From positions 1-64,000 of the forward strand of contig NZ_JAKNTA010000011.1 in NCBI RefSeq assembly GCF_022288725.1: a stretch of 64,000 bases of DNA, written 5' to 3'. Below the pieces are notes generated by a model. It was not told where the DNA came from. It did no database searches and saw nothing but the letters and a program-made list of their open reading frames with translations. Source of the DNA: Kitasatospora sp. A2-31 (GTDB taxonomy: Bacteria; Actinomycetota; Actinomycetes; Streptomycetales; Streptomycetaceae). Positions 52,601-61,341 of the stretch are shown here, one piece after another (position 1 is the stretch's first letter; the number at the start of each line of letters is the position of its first letter). The position numbers and the translations under genes are program-made.

Positions 52601-55193
52601 GGCCGAGTTCGCCGGCACGGTCGGCTGCCTGGTCAACACCGTGCCGCTGCGCGCCCGGATCGACGCCGCCGAGCCCTTCACCGCGCTGCTGGCCCGGGTG
52701 CGGGACGACGCGGGCGCCGCGCTGGACGGTGCCGAGGTGCCGTTCCCCGCGCTGGTCGAGCTGGTCCGGCCGGACCGCGACCAGGGCGGCCGGCCGCTGG
52801 TGCGCAGCCTGTTCAGCCTGCAGCAGGCGCCGGGCGGGCACGCCGAGGCGCTGGTGGCGATGGCCACCGGGCGCGACGGCGTCCCGTTCACCCTGGGCAC
52901 CCTGGAGTGCTCGACGCTGGCGCTGCCGGTCGGCGGCAGCCAGTTCGACCTCCAGCTCACGCTGGGGGCGGCCGCGGGCGGCCTGGCCGGGTCGGTCCGC
53001 TACGACACCGACCGCTACCTGCCGGTGAGCGCCGAGCGCTTCGCCGCCCGGTTCGCCGCCCTGCTCGCGGAGATCGCGGCCGACGCCGCCCGGCCGGTCG
53101 GTGAACTGCCGCTGCTCACCCCGGCGGAGCGCCGAGCGGTGCTCGTCGAGGGCGACGACACCGCGCTCGCCTACGACCCCGCCGACGGCGTGGTGCGCCG
53201 CTTCGAGGCCCGGGCCGCCCGCACCCCGCTGGCGGTGGCGGTCCGCTCCGCCGGCCCCGGAGGCGGCGAGCAGCTGGACTACGGCACCCTGGACCGGCTG
53301 GCGGACGGCGTCGCCGAGCGGCTGCGCGCCCTGGGCATCGGCCCCGGCCGGACGGTCGCCGTCCTGCTGCCGCGCACCCCGCGGCTGCTCGTCGCGCTGC
53401 TCGGCGTGCTCAAGTCCGGCGCCGCCTACCTGCCGCTGGACCCCGGCCACCCGGCCGAGCGGCTGGCGCTGGTGCTGGCCGACGGCGGCGCCGCCGCGGT
53501 GCTGACCGACCTGCCCGCCGACCGGGTGCCCGCCGGCGACTGGGCGGTGCTGCCGGTGGACACCATCGGCGAGGCCCGGCGCACGGCCGACACCACGATC
53601 CACCCGGAGGCGGCGGCCTACGTGCTGCACACCTCCGGCTCGACCGGGCGCCCCAAGGGCGTGGTGGTGCCGCACCGGGCGCTGGCGAACCTGCTGGCCT
53701 CGTTCGAGCGCGACCTCGCGCCCGCCCCGGGCTCCGGCTGGCTCTCGGTGACCACCCCGGCCTTCGACATCGCCGCTCTGGAGTACTTCCTGCCGCTGGC
53801 CACCGGCGCGACCGTGCACCTGGCGGACGCGGCGACGGCCGGCGACGGCTCGCGGCTGCGGGCCTGCCTGGAGGCCGGCGGGGTCAGCCACCTCCAGGCC
53901 ACTCCGGTGACCTGGCAGCTGCTGCTCGACGCCGGCTGGTCGGGCACCCCCGGGCTGACGGCGCTGTGCGGCGGGGAGCGGCTGCCGGCCGAGCTCGCCG
54001 CCGGGTTGCTGGCCCGCGGCGTCCGGCTGTGGCAGGTCTACGGCCCCACCGAGACCACCGTCTGGTCGGTGCGCGGCGAGCTGACCGTGGCCGGCGGGGA
54101 GCTGCCGCTCGGCGCACCGGTCGCCAACACCCGCCTCCACCTGGTCGATCCGGCCCTGCAGCCGGTCCCCGCCGGCGTCACCGGCGAACTGCTGATCGGC
54201 GGGGACGGCCTGGCCCACGGCTACCTCGGCCGTCCCGGTCTGACCGCGGAGCGCTTCGTGCCCGACCCCTTCGGCACCGAGCCGGGGGGCCGCCTCTACC
54301 GCACCGGCGACCTGGTGCGGCGCGGGCCGGACGGTGCGCTGCTCTTCGTCGGCCGCGCCGACACGCAGGTCAAGCTGCACGGGCACCGGATCGAGCTGGG
54401 CGAGGTCGAGACCGCGCTGGAACGGCTGCCCGCGGTGCGCCGGGCGGCGGTCGTGGTGGACGGCGAAGGCGTCCGGGCCCGGCTGGTCGCCTTCCTCGAA
54501 CAGCACGGCGCGGCGCAGCAGGGCGCGGCGCAGCAGGACCCGGCGCAGCACGGCGCAGGGCAGGAGGACCCCGCGCGGGAGCGCCCGTTCGCGGCGCCCG
54601 GCGAGCTGCGCGAGCAGCTGCGGAGGACCCTGCCCGGCTACGCCGTCCCCTCGCTGCTGGTGACGCTGGACGCGCTGCCGCTGACCGCCAACGGCAAGGT
54701 CGACCGGCGGGCGCTGCCCGTGCCGGAGGCCGGCCCCGCGGCCGGCGGACCCGCGGACCGGCCGGCGGGCGGCGCCGAGCCGCCGCTCGGGCCGACCGAG
54801 GAGCGGATCGCCGCGCTCCTGGCCGAGCTGCTCGGGACCGGTCCGGTCGGCCGGCACGAGGACCTGTTCGACCGGGGTGCGCACTCGCTGGTGCTGGCCC
54901 GCTTCGCCGAGCGCGCCCGGGCCGAGTTCGGCGCCGAGCTGCCGCTGCACCGGCTCTTCGAGCGGCCCACGGTCGCAGCCGTGGCCGCCCTGGTGGACGC
55001 CGCGGTGGCGCGGCCGGGGCGGGCGGGCGTCGCGGGCCGACCGGGGCTGACCCGGGTGGACCGCTCCCGGTACGCCGTCAGCCGCGGCTCGGACGGAGCG
55101 CTGCGACCGGCGCTCGCCGGCGCGTCCGCCGGCGGTCCGTCCACCGACCGCCCGTCCACCGGCAACCCGTCCACCTCCGGGGAGGGCCGATGA
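49614..55193 (+). CDS. NRPS initiation module: FAAL-ACP-C-A-T
   Basis: A 1859-residue synthetase. Fatty acyl-AMP ligase (about 1-590): QYTSGSTSAPRGV and the FAAL-type WLPLFHDMGLIGGMLQPLYY. Carrier: LGLDSLGAVRL (about 655). Condensation domain: LTAHHLVADLWSLSL (about 848). Adenylation domain: HTSGSTGRPKG (about 1340), QVYGPTETTVW, NGKVDR; substrate code by manual alignment DILQCGVVW, nearest to glycine-type codes. Second carrier: DLFDRGAHSLVL (about 1755), the GGHS motif reading GAHS. No epimerase or thioesterase. A Gln-rich insert (AAQQGAAQQDPAQHG) lies near 1625-1650. The FAAL charges a fatty acid as AMP ester and the C domain N-acylates the first residue, so the product is a lipopeptide. 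GTG 49614 has AGGGA upstream and is preferred over GTG 49599. Confidence 0.95.
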   Translation: MDPRLEHQDWISAIAATAAADPDRTAFEFSGREDAPAERLSYGQLDRRARAVAARLRRLGLTDRPVLLLQPPGLDYVISFVGCLYARAVAVPVYPPTRRPRSLERLVDIVADCGATVALTTAAVRDRLLPGDPDGAVMDVLRLLASDRVPEEEAEGWVRPEVGANTVAFLQYTSGSTSAPRGVVLTHGNLLHNSALIQRAFRTTGSTRGMSWLPLFHDMGLIGGMLQPLYYAGSCSLMAPTAFAQDPLRWLREISRTRATVSGGPNFAYDLCADLATPEVLAGLDLSSWEVAFNGAEPVRAETFRRFAAAYAPAGFRAEAFTPCYGLAEATLIVSCKPHGTAPARYAAPNSLLAGAAVTGAGAPGPADPSGGIAGSTELVSSGRPDASQRLEIVDPVTRRPVPAGAIGEIWLSGPSVAQGYWNRPEHSAATFGARLAADDAGGAGGPGGADGAAFLRTGDLGLLHEGELYVTGRLKDLVIVRGRNHYPQDIEQTVAAVHPALRANCGAAVQVELAGSAELVIVQEVARDHQDGDLPTLARAVREAVAESHGVRPAAVVLIRAATLPRTSSGKVQRHVCAASYREGSLAALAHNGRPQGTADERAAELDAQALRAAAPAERPALLLAALRALLGARLGLAPEELAPGQRLAELGLDSLGAVRLRHELRAALGVDLGLTEALALDLAGLAGLLAGRLDEAPAEAPESTAPGAPDPATEPGDHPLSPNQAALRLLHLIAPESPAYLVSAAFRVHGGLDPAALRTALAGLARRHAVLRSTFPGTASGPVQRVHAELPPVFEQVDAAGWNAAELAERLTAAAEQPFDLETGPLLRARLFTGAEDGDRLVLTAHHLVADLWSLSLLLEELAADYPAALRGEPVGRAANTAAAPFAAFARRQAALPTTPAGQRRLESWRTALAGVRTGTTLPADLPRPERQRMRGAAVPLTVDAATTEALTALARREGSTLYVVLLAAFQLLLARCTGESDVVVGSPTHGRTEAEFAGTVGCLVNTVPLRARIDAAEPFTALLARVRDDAGAALDGAEVPFPALVELVRPDRDQGGRPLVRSLFSLQQAPGGHAEALVAMATGRDGVPFTLGTLECSTLALPVGGSQFDLQLTLGAAAGGLAGSVRYDTDRYLPVSAERFAARFAALLAEIAADAARPVGELPLLTPAERRAVLVEGDDTALAYDPADGVVRRFEARAARTPLAVAVRSAGPGGGEQLDYGTLDRLADGVAERLRALGIGPGRTVAVLLPRTPRLLVALLGVLKSGAAYLPLDPGHPAERLALVLADGGAAAVLTDLPADRVPAGDWAVLPVDTIGEARRTADTTIHPEAAAYVLHTSGSTGRPKGVVVPHRALANLLASFERDLAPAPGSGWLSVTTPAFDIAALEYFLPLATGATVHLADAATAGDGSRLRACLEAGGVSHLQATPVTWQLLLDAGWSGTPGLTALCGGERLPAELAAGLLARGVRLWQVYGPTETTVWSVRGELTVAGGELPLGAPVANTRLHLVDPALQPVPAGVTGELLIGGDGLAHGYLGRPGLTAERFVPDPFGTEPGGRLYRTGDLVRRGPDGALLFVGRADTQVKLHGHRIELGEVETALERLPAVRRAAVVVDGEGVRARLVAFLEQHGAAQQGAAQQDPAQHGAGQEDPARERPFAAPGELREQLRRTLPGYAVPSLLVTLDALPLTANGKVDRRALPVPEAGPAAGGPADRPAGGAEPPLGPTEERIAALLAELLGTGPVGRHEDLFDRGAHSLVLARFAERARAEFGAELPLHRLFERPTVAAVAALVDAAVARPGRAGVAGRPGLTRVDRSRYAVSRGSDGALRPALAGASAGGPSTDRPSTGNPSTSGEGR

Positions 55194-56545
55194 CCTCCGC
55201 CCCCTACGTCCCCTCCGCCCGGCCGGCCGCCGGACCGGCCGCCCCGGCGGACCGCCCGTACCTGCTGCGCTGTCCGGTCTGCCGGGAGAGCTACCAGGAC
55301 GACGGCCTTCGGCTGGACTGCGGCGCGGCGCACCGGCCGGGTCTGCTGAGCACCGAGTACGCCACCGCGTTCGTCCCCGGCCCCGGCAGCGGCCCGTTCC
55401 GCTACCGCTGCTGGTTGCCGACCGCCGGGCGGGCCCTGCCCGAGGGCAGCGGCGGCGTCACCTACCGGGCCGAGCGGCTGGGCCGCGCCCTGGGCCTGGC
55501 CGAGCTCTGGGTCGCCTTCAGCGGCTACTGGCCCGAGCGCGGCGCGGCCCTCGCCACCGGCAGTTTCAAGGAGCTGGAGGCGCAGGCGGTGCTGGCCCGG
55601 CTGCCCGAGCGGCCGCCGGTCCTGGTGGTGGCGTCCGCCGGGAACACCGCCGCGGCCTTCCAGCGAGCCTGCTCGCAGCAGGCTGTGGAGTGCGTGCTGG
55701 TGGTGCCGGAGACGGCGCTTCCCGTGCTCGCCGCCGCCGGTGAACGGGCCGACTGCGTCCGGCTGGTGACGGTCGCCGGCGACTACACCGACGCGATCGA
55801 GCTGGCGGACGCGATCGCCGCCCGGCCGGGCCACCGCGCCGAGGGCGGCACCCGCAACGTGGCCCGGCGCGACGGCCTCGGCACCGCGCTGCTGGCGGCC
55901 GCCGAGACGATCGGCCGGCTGCCCGACCACTACGTGCAGGCGGTGGGCAGCGGGGCCGGCGCGATCGCCGCGCACCAGGCCGCCCGGCGGCTGCTGGCGG
56001 CCGGCTTCCCGGCCGCGGACGGCCGGGGCGGCGCGGACGGCCCGAACGGTGGGCTGCCCCGGCTGACCCTCTGCCAGAACACCGCGTTCGCCCCGATGGT
56101 CCGCGCCTGGCAGGACGGCCTGGCGGAGCCGGTCGTCGGCTCCGGCCCGGCCGTCCGGGCGGCGATCGCCGCCTCCCACGCCCAGGAGCTCACCACCCGC
56201 AAGCCGCCCTACGCGGTGGCCGGCGGGGTACGCGAGATCCTCACCGAGAGCGGCGGGGAGCTGCGGGCCGCGGACACCGCCGAGGCGATCGCCGCCGGGC
56301 GGCTGTTCGCCGGGATCGAGGGCGTCGACGTCGCGCCGGCCGCGGCGGTGGCGCTGGCCGGGCTGCGGCAGGCGGTCGCCGCAGGGCGGATCCGGCCCGG
56401 GGAGACCGTGCTGCTGCACGTCACCGGCGGCGGCCGGGCCCGGCACGCGGCCGGCCATCGGACCACCGCCCCGGTCCGGCCCGACCTGCGGATACCGGCC
56501 GGCCTGGGGGCCGAGGCCGCCGCCTACCTGGTGACCGGCGCATGA
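55190..56545 (+). CDS. Threonine-synthase/cysteate-synthase-like PLP enzyme
   Basis: A 451-residue fold-type II PLP enzyme. The N-terminus YLLRCPVCRESYQDDGLRLD with its Cys pairs is a zinc-ribbon-like start known from cysteate synthase and some threonine synthases. The PLP Lys is in LATGSFKELEAQ (about residue 126), with VVASAGNTAAAFQRACSQ and VGSGAGAIAAHQAA binding the cofactor phosphate. Enzymes of this type replace the phosphate of O-phosphoserine or homoserine with a nucleophile; cysteate synthase uses sulfite. Here it probably makes a beta- or gamma-substituted amino acid for the synthetases on either side. Start ATG 55190 overlaps the stop of the first NRPS, and its own stop overlaps the next NRPS start, both as ATGA. 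Confidence 0.82.
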   Translation: MTSAPYVPSARPAAGPAAPADRPYLLRCPVCRESYQDDGLRLDCGAAHRPGLLSTEYATAFVPGPGSGPFRYRCWLPTAGRALPEGSGGVTYRAERLGRALGLAELWVAFSGYWPERGAALATGSFKELEAQAVLARLPERPPVLVVASAGNTAAAFQRACSQQAVECVLVVPETALPVLAAAGERADCVRLVTVAGDYTDAIELADAIAARPGHRAEGGTRNVARRDGLGTALLAAAETIGRLPDHYVQAVGSGAGAIAAHQAARRLLAAGFPAADGRGGADGPNGGLPRLTLCQNTAFAPMVRAWQDGLAEPVVGSGPAVRAAIAASHAQELTTRKPPYAVAGGVREILTESGGELRAADTAEAIAAGRLFAGIEGVDVAPAAAVALAGLRQAVAAGRIRPGETVLLHVTGGGRARHAAGHRTTAPVRPDLRIPAGLGAEAAAYLVTGA

Positions 56546-59500
56546 CCGCCCCCGCCACCGGGCTCGCCCCCGCCCCGGAACCCACTGAACCCGCCCGCGC
56601 CCACGCCCCCGGCTCCGGGCCCGGCCCCGAGCCCGAGCCGGCCGACCGGCAGAGAGCAGAGCAGACCATGCAGCAGTTCGCCTTTCCCGCCACCTCGGCG
56701 CAGCGCCGGATCTGGCTGGTGGAGCGGCTGACCCCCGGCACCAGCGCCTACCACCTGCCGTTCGCCCTGGAGCTCGACGGCCCGCTCGACACCGCCGCGC
56801 TGACCGCCGCGCTGACCGAACTGGTCCATCGCCACGAGTCGTTGCGCACCTGCTTCGAGCAGGCGGACGGCGAGCTGCTCCAGCTGGTCGGCGAGCCGGT
56901 CCCGTTCGCCCTGGAGATCCGGCCGACCCCGGCCACCGAGCTGGACGCCGTGCTGGCCGCCGACGCCGCCCGCCCCTTCGACCTGGCCCGCGGCCCGCTG
57001 GTGCGCGCGGTGCTGCACCGGCTGGCGCCGGAGCGGCACGTACTGGCCGTCACCGTGCACCACCTGGTCGCCGACATGTGGTCGGTCGGCATCCTGCTCG
57101 CCGAGCTGGCGCAGTGCTACGCCGGCCGGGCCGCCGAGCTTCCGGAACTGCCCATCCAGTACGGAGACTTCGCCGTCTGGGAGGGTGAGGTGCAGGCCGC
57201 CGGCGAGGAGGAGGACCGCGCGTACTGGCGGCGGCGGCTGGCCGGCGCACCCGAGCTGCTGGAGCTGCCCTGCGACCGCCCGCGCCCCGCCGTGCAGTCG
57301 TTGCGCGGCGCCGCGCTGCCGGTGCGGCTCCCGGTCGAACTGTCCACCGCCGTCAAGGCGTTGTGCCGCCGGGCGGGGGTGACCCCGTTCATGGCGCTGC
57401 TGGCCGCCTTCCAGGCGGTGCTCTCCCGGCACAGCGGCGGCGAGGACATCGTCGTCGGCACCGGCGCCGGGGTGCGCCCGGCCGAGGCCGAGGGGCTGAT
57501 CGGCTGCTTCGTCAACATCCTGCCGATCCGCACCTCGCTGGCCGGCGACCCCACCTTCGCCGATCTGCTGGCCCGGGTCCGCCGGGCCGCACTGGGCGCC
57601 TTCGAGCACCAGCAGCTGCCGTTCGAGCGGATGCTGCCCGAGCGCTCGGCCGGCCCGGCGCTCAGCCACAACCCGGTGGTCCAGGCGCTGCTGCTGGTGC
57701 AGAACGCGCCGCTGGCCGCCCCCGAGCTGCCCGGCCTGGCGGTGACCGTCCGGGAGGTGCCGCGCGGCGGCGCGCAGCTCGACCTCAACCTCCAACTACG
57801 CGAGGTGGACGGCGCGTTCACGGGCACCGTCGAGTACGCGAGCGACCTCTTCGACCCCGCCACGGTGGAGCGGCTGCTCGGGCACTGGCGCACCCTGCTG
57901 GCCGCCGCCGTCGCGTCCCCCGACGCCCGGCTGTCGGCCCTGCCGATGCTGACCGCGGCGGAGCGCCACCGCGCCCTGGTGGAGTGGAACGACACCGCCC
58001 ACGCCTACCCGCAGGCCGGCGCCTGCCTGCACGAGCTGTTCGAGGAGCAGCTGGGCCGGCACCCGGAGGCGCCGGCCGTCCTGCACGCCGGCGGCGAGCT
58101 GAGCTACGCGGCGCTGGACGGGCTCGCCGAGCGGGTCGCGGGCCGGCTGGCGGAGCTGGGCGTCGGCCCGGACACCACCGTCGGCGTCTGCCTCGCCAAG
58201 GGCCCGGCACTGGTGGCCGCCGTGCTCGGCGTGCTCAAGGCCGGCGGCGCCTACCTGCCCCTGGACCCGGCCTACCCGGAGCAGCGGCTGGCCTTCATGC
58301 TCCGTGACGCGGCGCCGCCGGTGGTGCTCACCGAGCGCGCCCTCGCCGGACTGCTGCCGGCCGCCGGCGGGGCCGCGCTGCTGGAGGTGGAGGACGCCGG
58401 GCAGTGGCCCGCCGCCCGGCGACGCCCGGCCGGACTGACCCCGGACAACCTGGCGTACGTCATCCACACCTCGGGCTCCACCGGCGCGCCGAAGGGCATC
58501 GCCGTCCCGCACCGCGGCGCCGTCAACAACCTGCTCGACCTCAACGACACCTACGGCGTCGGGCCGGGCGACCGGGTGCTCGGCCTGTCCTCCCCCAGCT
58601 TCGACATGTTCGTCTACGAGACGCTCGGCATCCTGGCGGCCGGCGGCGCGGTGGTCATGCCGCACCCGGACCGGGCCCGCGACCCGCACCACTGGGTGGA
58701 CCTGGTCCGCCGCCACCGGGTGACGGTGTGGAACTCGGCCCCGGCCCTGGCCGACGCCTTCGTCCGGGCCGGGGAGGAGCGCAACGTCCGGTTGCCGAGG
58801 CTCCGGGTCGCCTTCTTCGGCGGCGACTGGATCCCGGTCCCGCTGGTGGGACGGTTCCGCCGGCTGGCGCCGGAGCTGGCCTTCATCGCGCTCGGCGGCG
58901 CCACCGAGGCGTCCGTCCACTCGATCACCTACCCGGTCGGCGAGGTCGACCCGGCCTGGACGAGCATCCCGTACGGCCGCCCGATGGTGAACCAGCAGGC
59001 CGTGGTGCTGACCCCGGCGCTGGAGCCGGCCCCGGTCGGCGTCCCGGGCGAACTCTGCCTGGCCGGCACCGGGTTGACCCGCGGCTACCTCGGCCGCCCG
59101 GGCCTGACCGCGGACCGCTACCGCCCTCACCCGGGCGCCGGCACCGGGCCGGTGCCGGCCGGCGCGCGGCTGTACCGCACCGGGGACCTGGCCCGCACCC
59201 GCACCGACGGGGTGATCGAGCTGATCGGCCGGCTGGACCACCAGGTCAAGCTGCGCGGCCTGCGGATCGAGCTGGGCGAGATCGAGTCGGTGCTGCGCCG
59301 TCACCCGGGCGTCGAACGGGCCGTGGTCGCGGCCCACGGCAGCGGCGACGAGCGGCGGCTCGTCGGCTACCTGGTACCGGCCGGGGACGGCGGCACGGCC
59401 CCGGCCGCCGCGGAACTGCGCGCGCTGCTCCGGGCCGAGCTGCCGGAGTACATGGTCCCGGCGGTCTTCACGACGCTGGACGCCCTGCCGTTGTCGCCCA

Positions 59501-59952
59501 ACGGCAAGGTGGACCGCGCCGCCCTGCCGGAGCCGGACGCCGCGGCCGACCGGGCCGCCGCCGCGTACGTCGCCCCGCGCGACGACACCGAACGGGTGCT
59601 GGCCGCGCTCTGGGCCGAACTGCTGGAGGTCGACCGGGTCGGCGCCGAGGACGACTTCTTCGCCCTCGGCGGGCACTCGCTGCTCGCCACCCGGCTCGCC
59701 TCGGCGGTGCTGGAGACCTTCGGCGTCGAGCTGCCGCTGCGCGAGCTGTTCGAGGCGCCCACCCTCGCCGAGCAGGCGCAGCGGCTGGTCGCCCGGGGCC
59801 GCGAGGCGGGCACCGATGTCGCGGCGGTGGCGCGGATCGCCGCCGCACTGCTGGAGATGACCGACGACGAGGCCCACGGGCTGCTCGCCCGACACGACGA
59901 GCACCTGGGCCAGGAGCAGCACCACGAGCAGCACGAGGAGAGCCACGCATGA
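56542..59952 (+). CDS. NRPS extension module: C-A-T
   Basis: A 1136-residue single module. After a 40-residue Pro/Glu-rich leader comes a condensation domain (SAQRRIWLVERLTPGTSAYH; active site VTVHHLVADMWSVGI, about 172), an adenylation domain (HTSGSTGAPKG about 641; SSPSFDMFVYETLGILAAGG; FIALGGATEASVHSITYPVG; NGKVDR about 986) and a carrier domain (FFALGGHSLLATRLA, about 1043). The code read by manual alignment is DMYNFGLVH. The GGATEAS variant of the A5 motif is typical of cysteine-type and some unusual-amino-acid domains, so an unusual polar residue is plausible. The last 20 residues form a His/Glu-rich tail (EQHHEQHEESHA). Start and stop overlap both neighbours as ATGA. Confidence 0.95.
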   Translation: MTAPATGLAPAPEPTEPARAHAPGSGPGPEPEPADRQRAEQTMQQFAFPATSAQRRIWLVERLTPGTSAYHLPFALELDGPLDTAALTAALTELVHRHESLRTCFEQADGELLQLVGEPVPFALEIRPTPATELDAVLAADAARPFDLARGPLVRAVLHRLAPERHVLAVTVHHLVADMWSVGILLAELAQCYAGRAAELPELPIQYGDFAVWEGEVQAAGEEEDRAYWRRRLAGAPELLELPCDRPRPAVQSLRGAALPVRLPVELSTAVKALCRRAGVTPFMALLAAFQAVLSRHSGGEDIVVGTGAGVRPAEAEGLIGCFVNILPIRTSLAGDPTFADLLARVRRAALGAFEHQQLPFERMLPERSAGPALSHNPVVQALLLVQNAPLAAPELPGLAVTVREVPRGGAQLDLNLQLREVDGAFTGTVEYASDLFDPATVERLLGHWRTLLAAAVASPDARLSALPMLTAAERHRALVEWNDTAHAYPQAGACLHELFEEQLGRHPEAPAVLHAGGELSYAALDGLAERVAGRLAELGVGPDTTVGVCLAKGPALVAAVLGVLKAGGAYLPLDPAYPEQRLAFMLRDAAPPVVLTERALAGLLPAAGGAALLEVEDAGQWPAARRRPAGLTPDNLAYVIHTSGSTGAPKGIAVPHRGAVNNLLDLNDTYGVGPGDRVLGLSSPSFDMFVYETLGILAAGGAVVMPHPDRARDPHHWVDLVRRHRVTVWNSAPALADAFVRAGEERNVRLPRLRVAFFGGDWIPVPLVGRFRRLAPELAFIALGGATEASVHSITYPVGEVDPAWTSIPYGRPMVNQQAVVLTPALEPAPVGVPGELCLAGTGLTRGYLGRPGLTADRYRPHPGAGTGPVPAGARLYRTGDLARTRTDGVIELIGRLDHQVKLRGLRIELGEIESVLRRHPGVERAVVAAHGSGDERRLVGYLVPAGDGGTAPAAAELRALLRAELPEYMVPAVFTTLDALPLSPNGKVDRAALPEPDAAADRAAAAYVAPRDDTERVLAALWAELLEVDRVGAEDDFFALGGHSLLATRLASAVLETFGVELPLRELFEAPTLAEQAQRLVARGREAGTDVAAVARIAAALLEMTDDEAHGLLARHDEHLGQEQHHEQHEESHA

Positions 59953-61304
59953 CCACCACCACCGCGAGCACCGGCGTCCTGGCCGCGTACGCCGGTCTCG
60001 GCGCGCACCGCCTGGCCGAGGCCGACCCCCTGCTGGCCGACCTGCTGGAGCGCGAGCACGCCCGGCAGAACGACACCCTGGCCATGGTGGCCGCCTCCAG
60101 CAGCGCCGACCCCTCGGTCCTGGCCTGCGCCGGCGCGTCCATCTCCAACGTCACCACCGAGGGCTACCCGGGCGCCCGCTACCACGCGGGCTGCGAGCTG
60201 GTCGACGAGGTCGAGCGGCTGGCGGTGGAGCGGGCCCGCGCCCTGTTCGGCGCCCGCTACGCCAACGTGCAGCCGCACTCGGGCAGCACCGCCAACCAGA
60301 TCGTGCTCTGCACCCTGATGGAGCCGGGCGACACGCTGCTCGGCATGGAGCTGAGCGCGGGCGGCCACCTGACCCACGGCTCGCCGGCCTCGGTCTCGGG
60401 GCGGTTCTTCCACGCGGTCGGCTACGGCACCGACGCCGCCGGCCTGCTGGACTACGAGCAGGTCGCCGAGCTGGCCCGCACGCACCGGCCCAAGGTGATC
60501 GTCTGCGGTGCCAGCGCCTACCCGCGCACGGTCGACTTCGCCCGGTTCCGGCGGATAGCCGACGAGGTCGGCGCCTTCCTGCTCGCGGACATCTCGCACA
60601 TCGCCGGCCTGGTCGCGGCCGGGCTGCACCCGAGCCCGGTGGACCACGCGCACGCCACCACCACGAGCACCTACAAGCAGCTGTACGGCCCGCGGGGCGG
60701 CCTGATCCTGCTCGGCCGGGACGCCGACCTGCCGCTGCCCGGCACCCGGCGGACCCTCGCCCAGGCGATCGCGCACGGCACCTTCCCGTTCCTGCAGGGC
60801 ACCCCGGACCTGGGCGCGGTGGCCGCCAAGGCGCGCGCCTTCGACCTCGCCGCCCAACCGGAGTTCCGCGCCCTGGCGCAGCGGGTGGTCTCCGGGGCCC
60901 GGGAGCTGGCGGAGGCCTTCGCCGGCCTCGGCCACACCCTGGTCACCGGCGGCACCGACAACCACATGGTGCTGCTGGACGTCGGCCGGCGCGGGCTGAC
61001 CGGCGCGATCGCCGAGTCCGCCCTGGCCGACTGCGGGATCGTGGTCAACCGCAACAGGATCCCGGGCGACCCGCACGGCCCGCGGATCACCAGCGGCGTC
61101 CGCTTCGGTACCAACACCCTGGCGCTGCGCGGCATGGGCCCGGCCGAGCTGCGCCGCTGCGCCGCCCTCGTCGACCGGGTGCTCACCGCCCTGGTGCCGC
61201 GCGGCAACACCGGCTTCGCCCTCGACCCGGCCGTCCGCTCCGAGGTGCGCGGCGAAGTCGCCCGGCTCTGCCGCGAGTTCCCGCTTCCGCACCACACGCC
61301 CTGA
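59949..61304 (+). CDS. Serine hydroxymethyltransferase-like PLP enzyme
   Basis: A 451-residue aldolase-type (fold I) PLP enzyme of the SHMT/threonine transaldolase family: ASISNVTTEGYPGARYHAGC, YANVQPHSGSTANQIVLCTL, LLADISHIAGLVAAGLHPSP, and the Lys in TTTSTYKQLYGPRGGLILLG. In housekeeping SHMT the Lys segment reads TTTTHKTLRGPR; here H before K is Y and L-R after it is L-Y, and the glycine substrate region is otherwise kept. This suggests a specialised enzyme joining glycine or threonine with an aldehyde to give a beta-hydroxy or alpha-methyl amino acid for the peptide; folate-dependent serine formation is the alternative. The ATG at 59949 overlaps the NRPS stop, and the next NRPS starts 37 bp later. 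Confidence 0.88.
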   Translation: MTTTTASTGVLAAYAGLGAHRLAEADPLLADLLEREHARQNDTLAMVAASSSADPSVLACAGASISNVTTEGYPGARYHAGCELVDEVERLAVERARALFGARYANVQPHSGSTANQIVLCTLMEPGDTLLGMELSAGGHLTHGSPASVSGRFFHAVGYGTDAAGLLDYEQVAELARTHRPKVIVCGASAYPRTVDFARFRRIADEVGAFLLADISHIAGLVAAGLHPSPVDHAHATTTSTYKQLYGPRGGLILLGRDADLPLPGTRRTLAQAIAHGTFPFLQGTPDLGAVAAKARAFDLAAQPEFRALAQRVVSGARELAEAFAGLGHTLVTGGTDNHMVLLDVGRRGLTGAIAESALADCGIVVNRNRIPGDPHGPRITSGVRFGTNTLALRGMGPAELRRCAALVDRVLTALVPRGNTGFALDPAVRSEVRGEVARLCREFPLPHHTP

Positions 61305-61341
61305 CCGCCCTGACCGCCTCTTCGACCGCCCGGGACCACGC

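Noticed and set aside
49626..54950. 1774-residue open frame antisense to the first NRPS
   Set aside because: High G+C at third positions keeps antisense frames open; the translation is low-complexity Gln/Gly/Arg/Val with no domain, and the sense strand holds complete NRPS domains.
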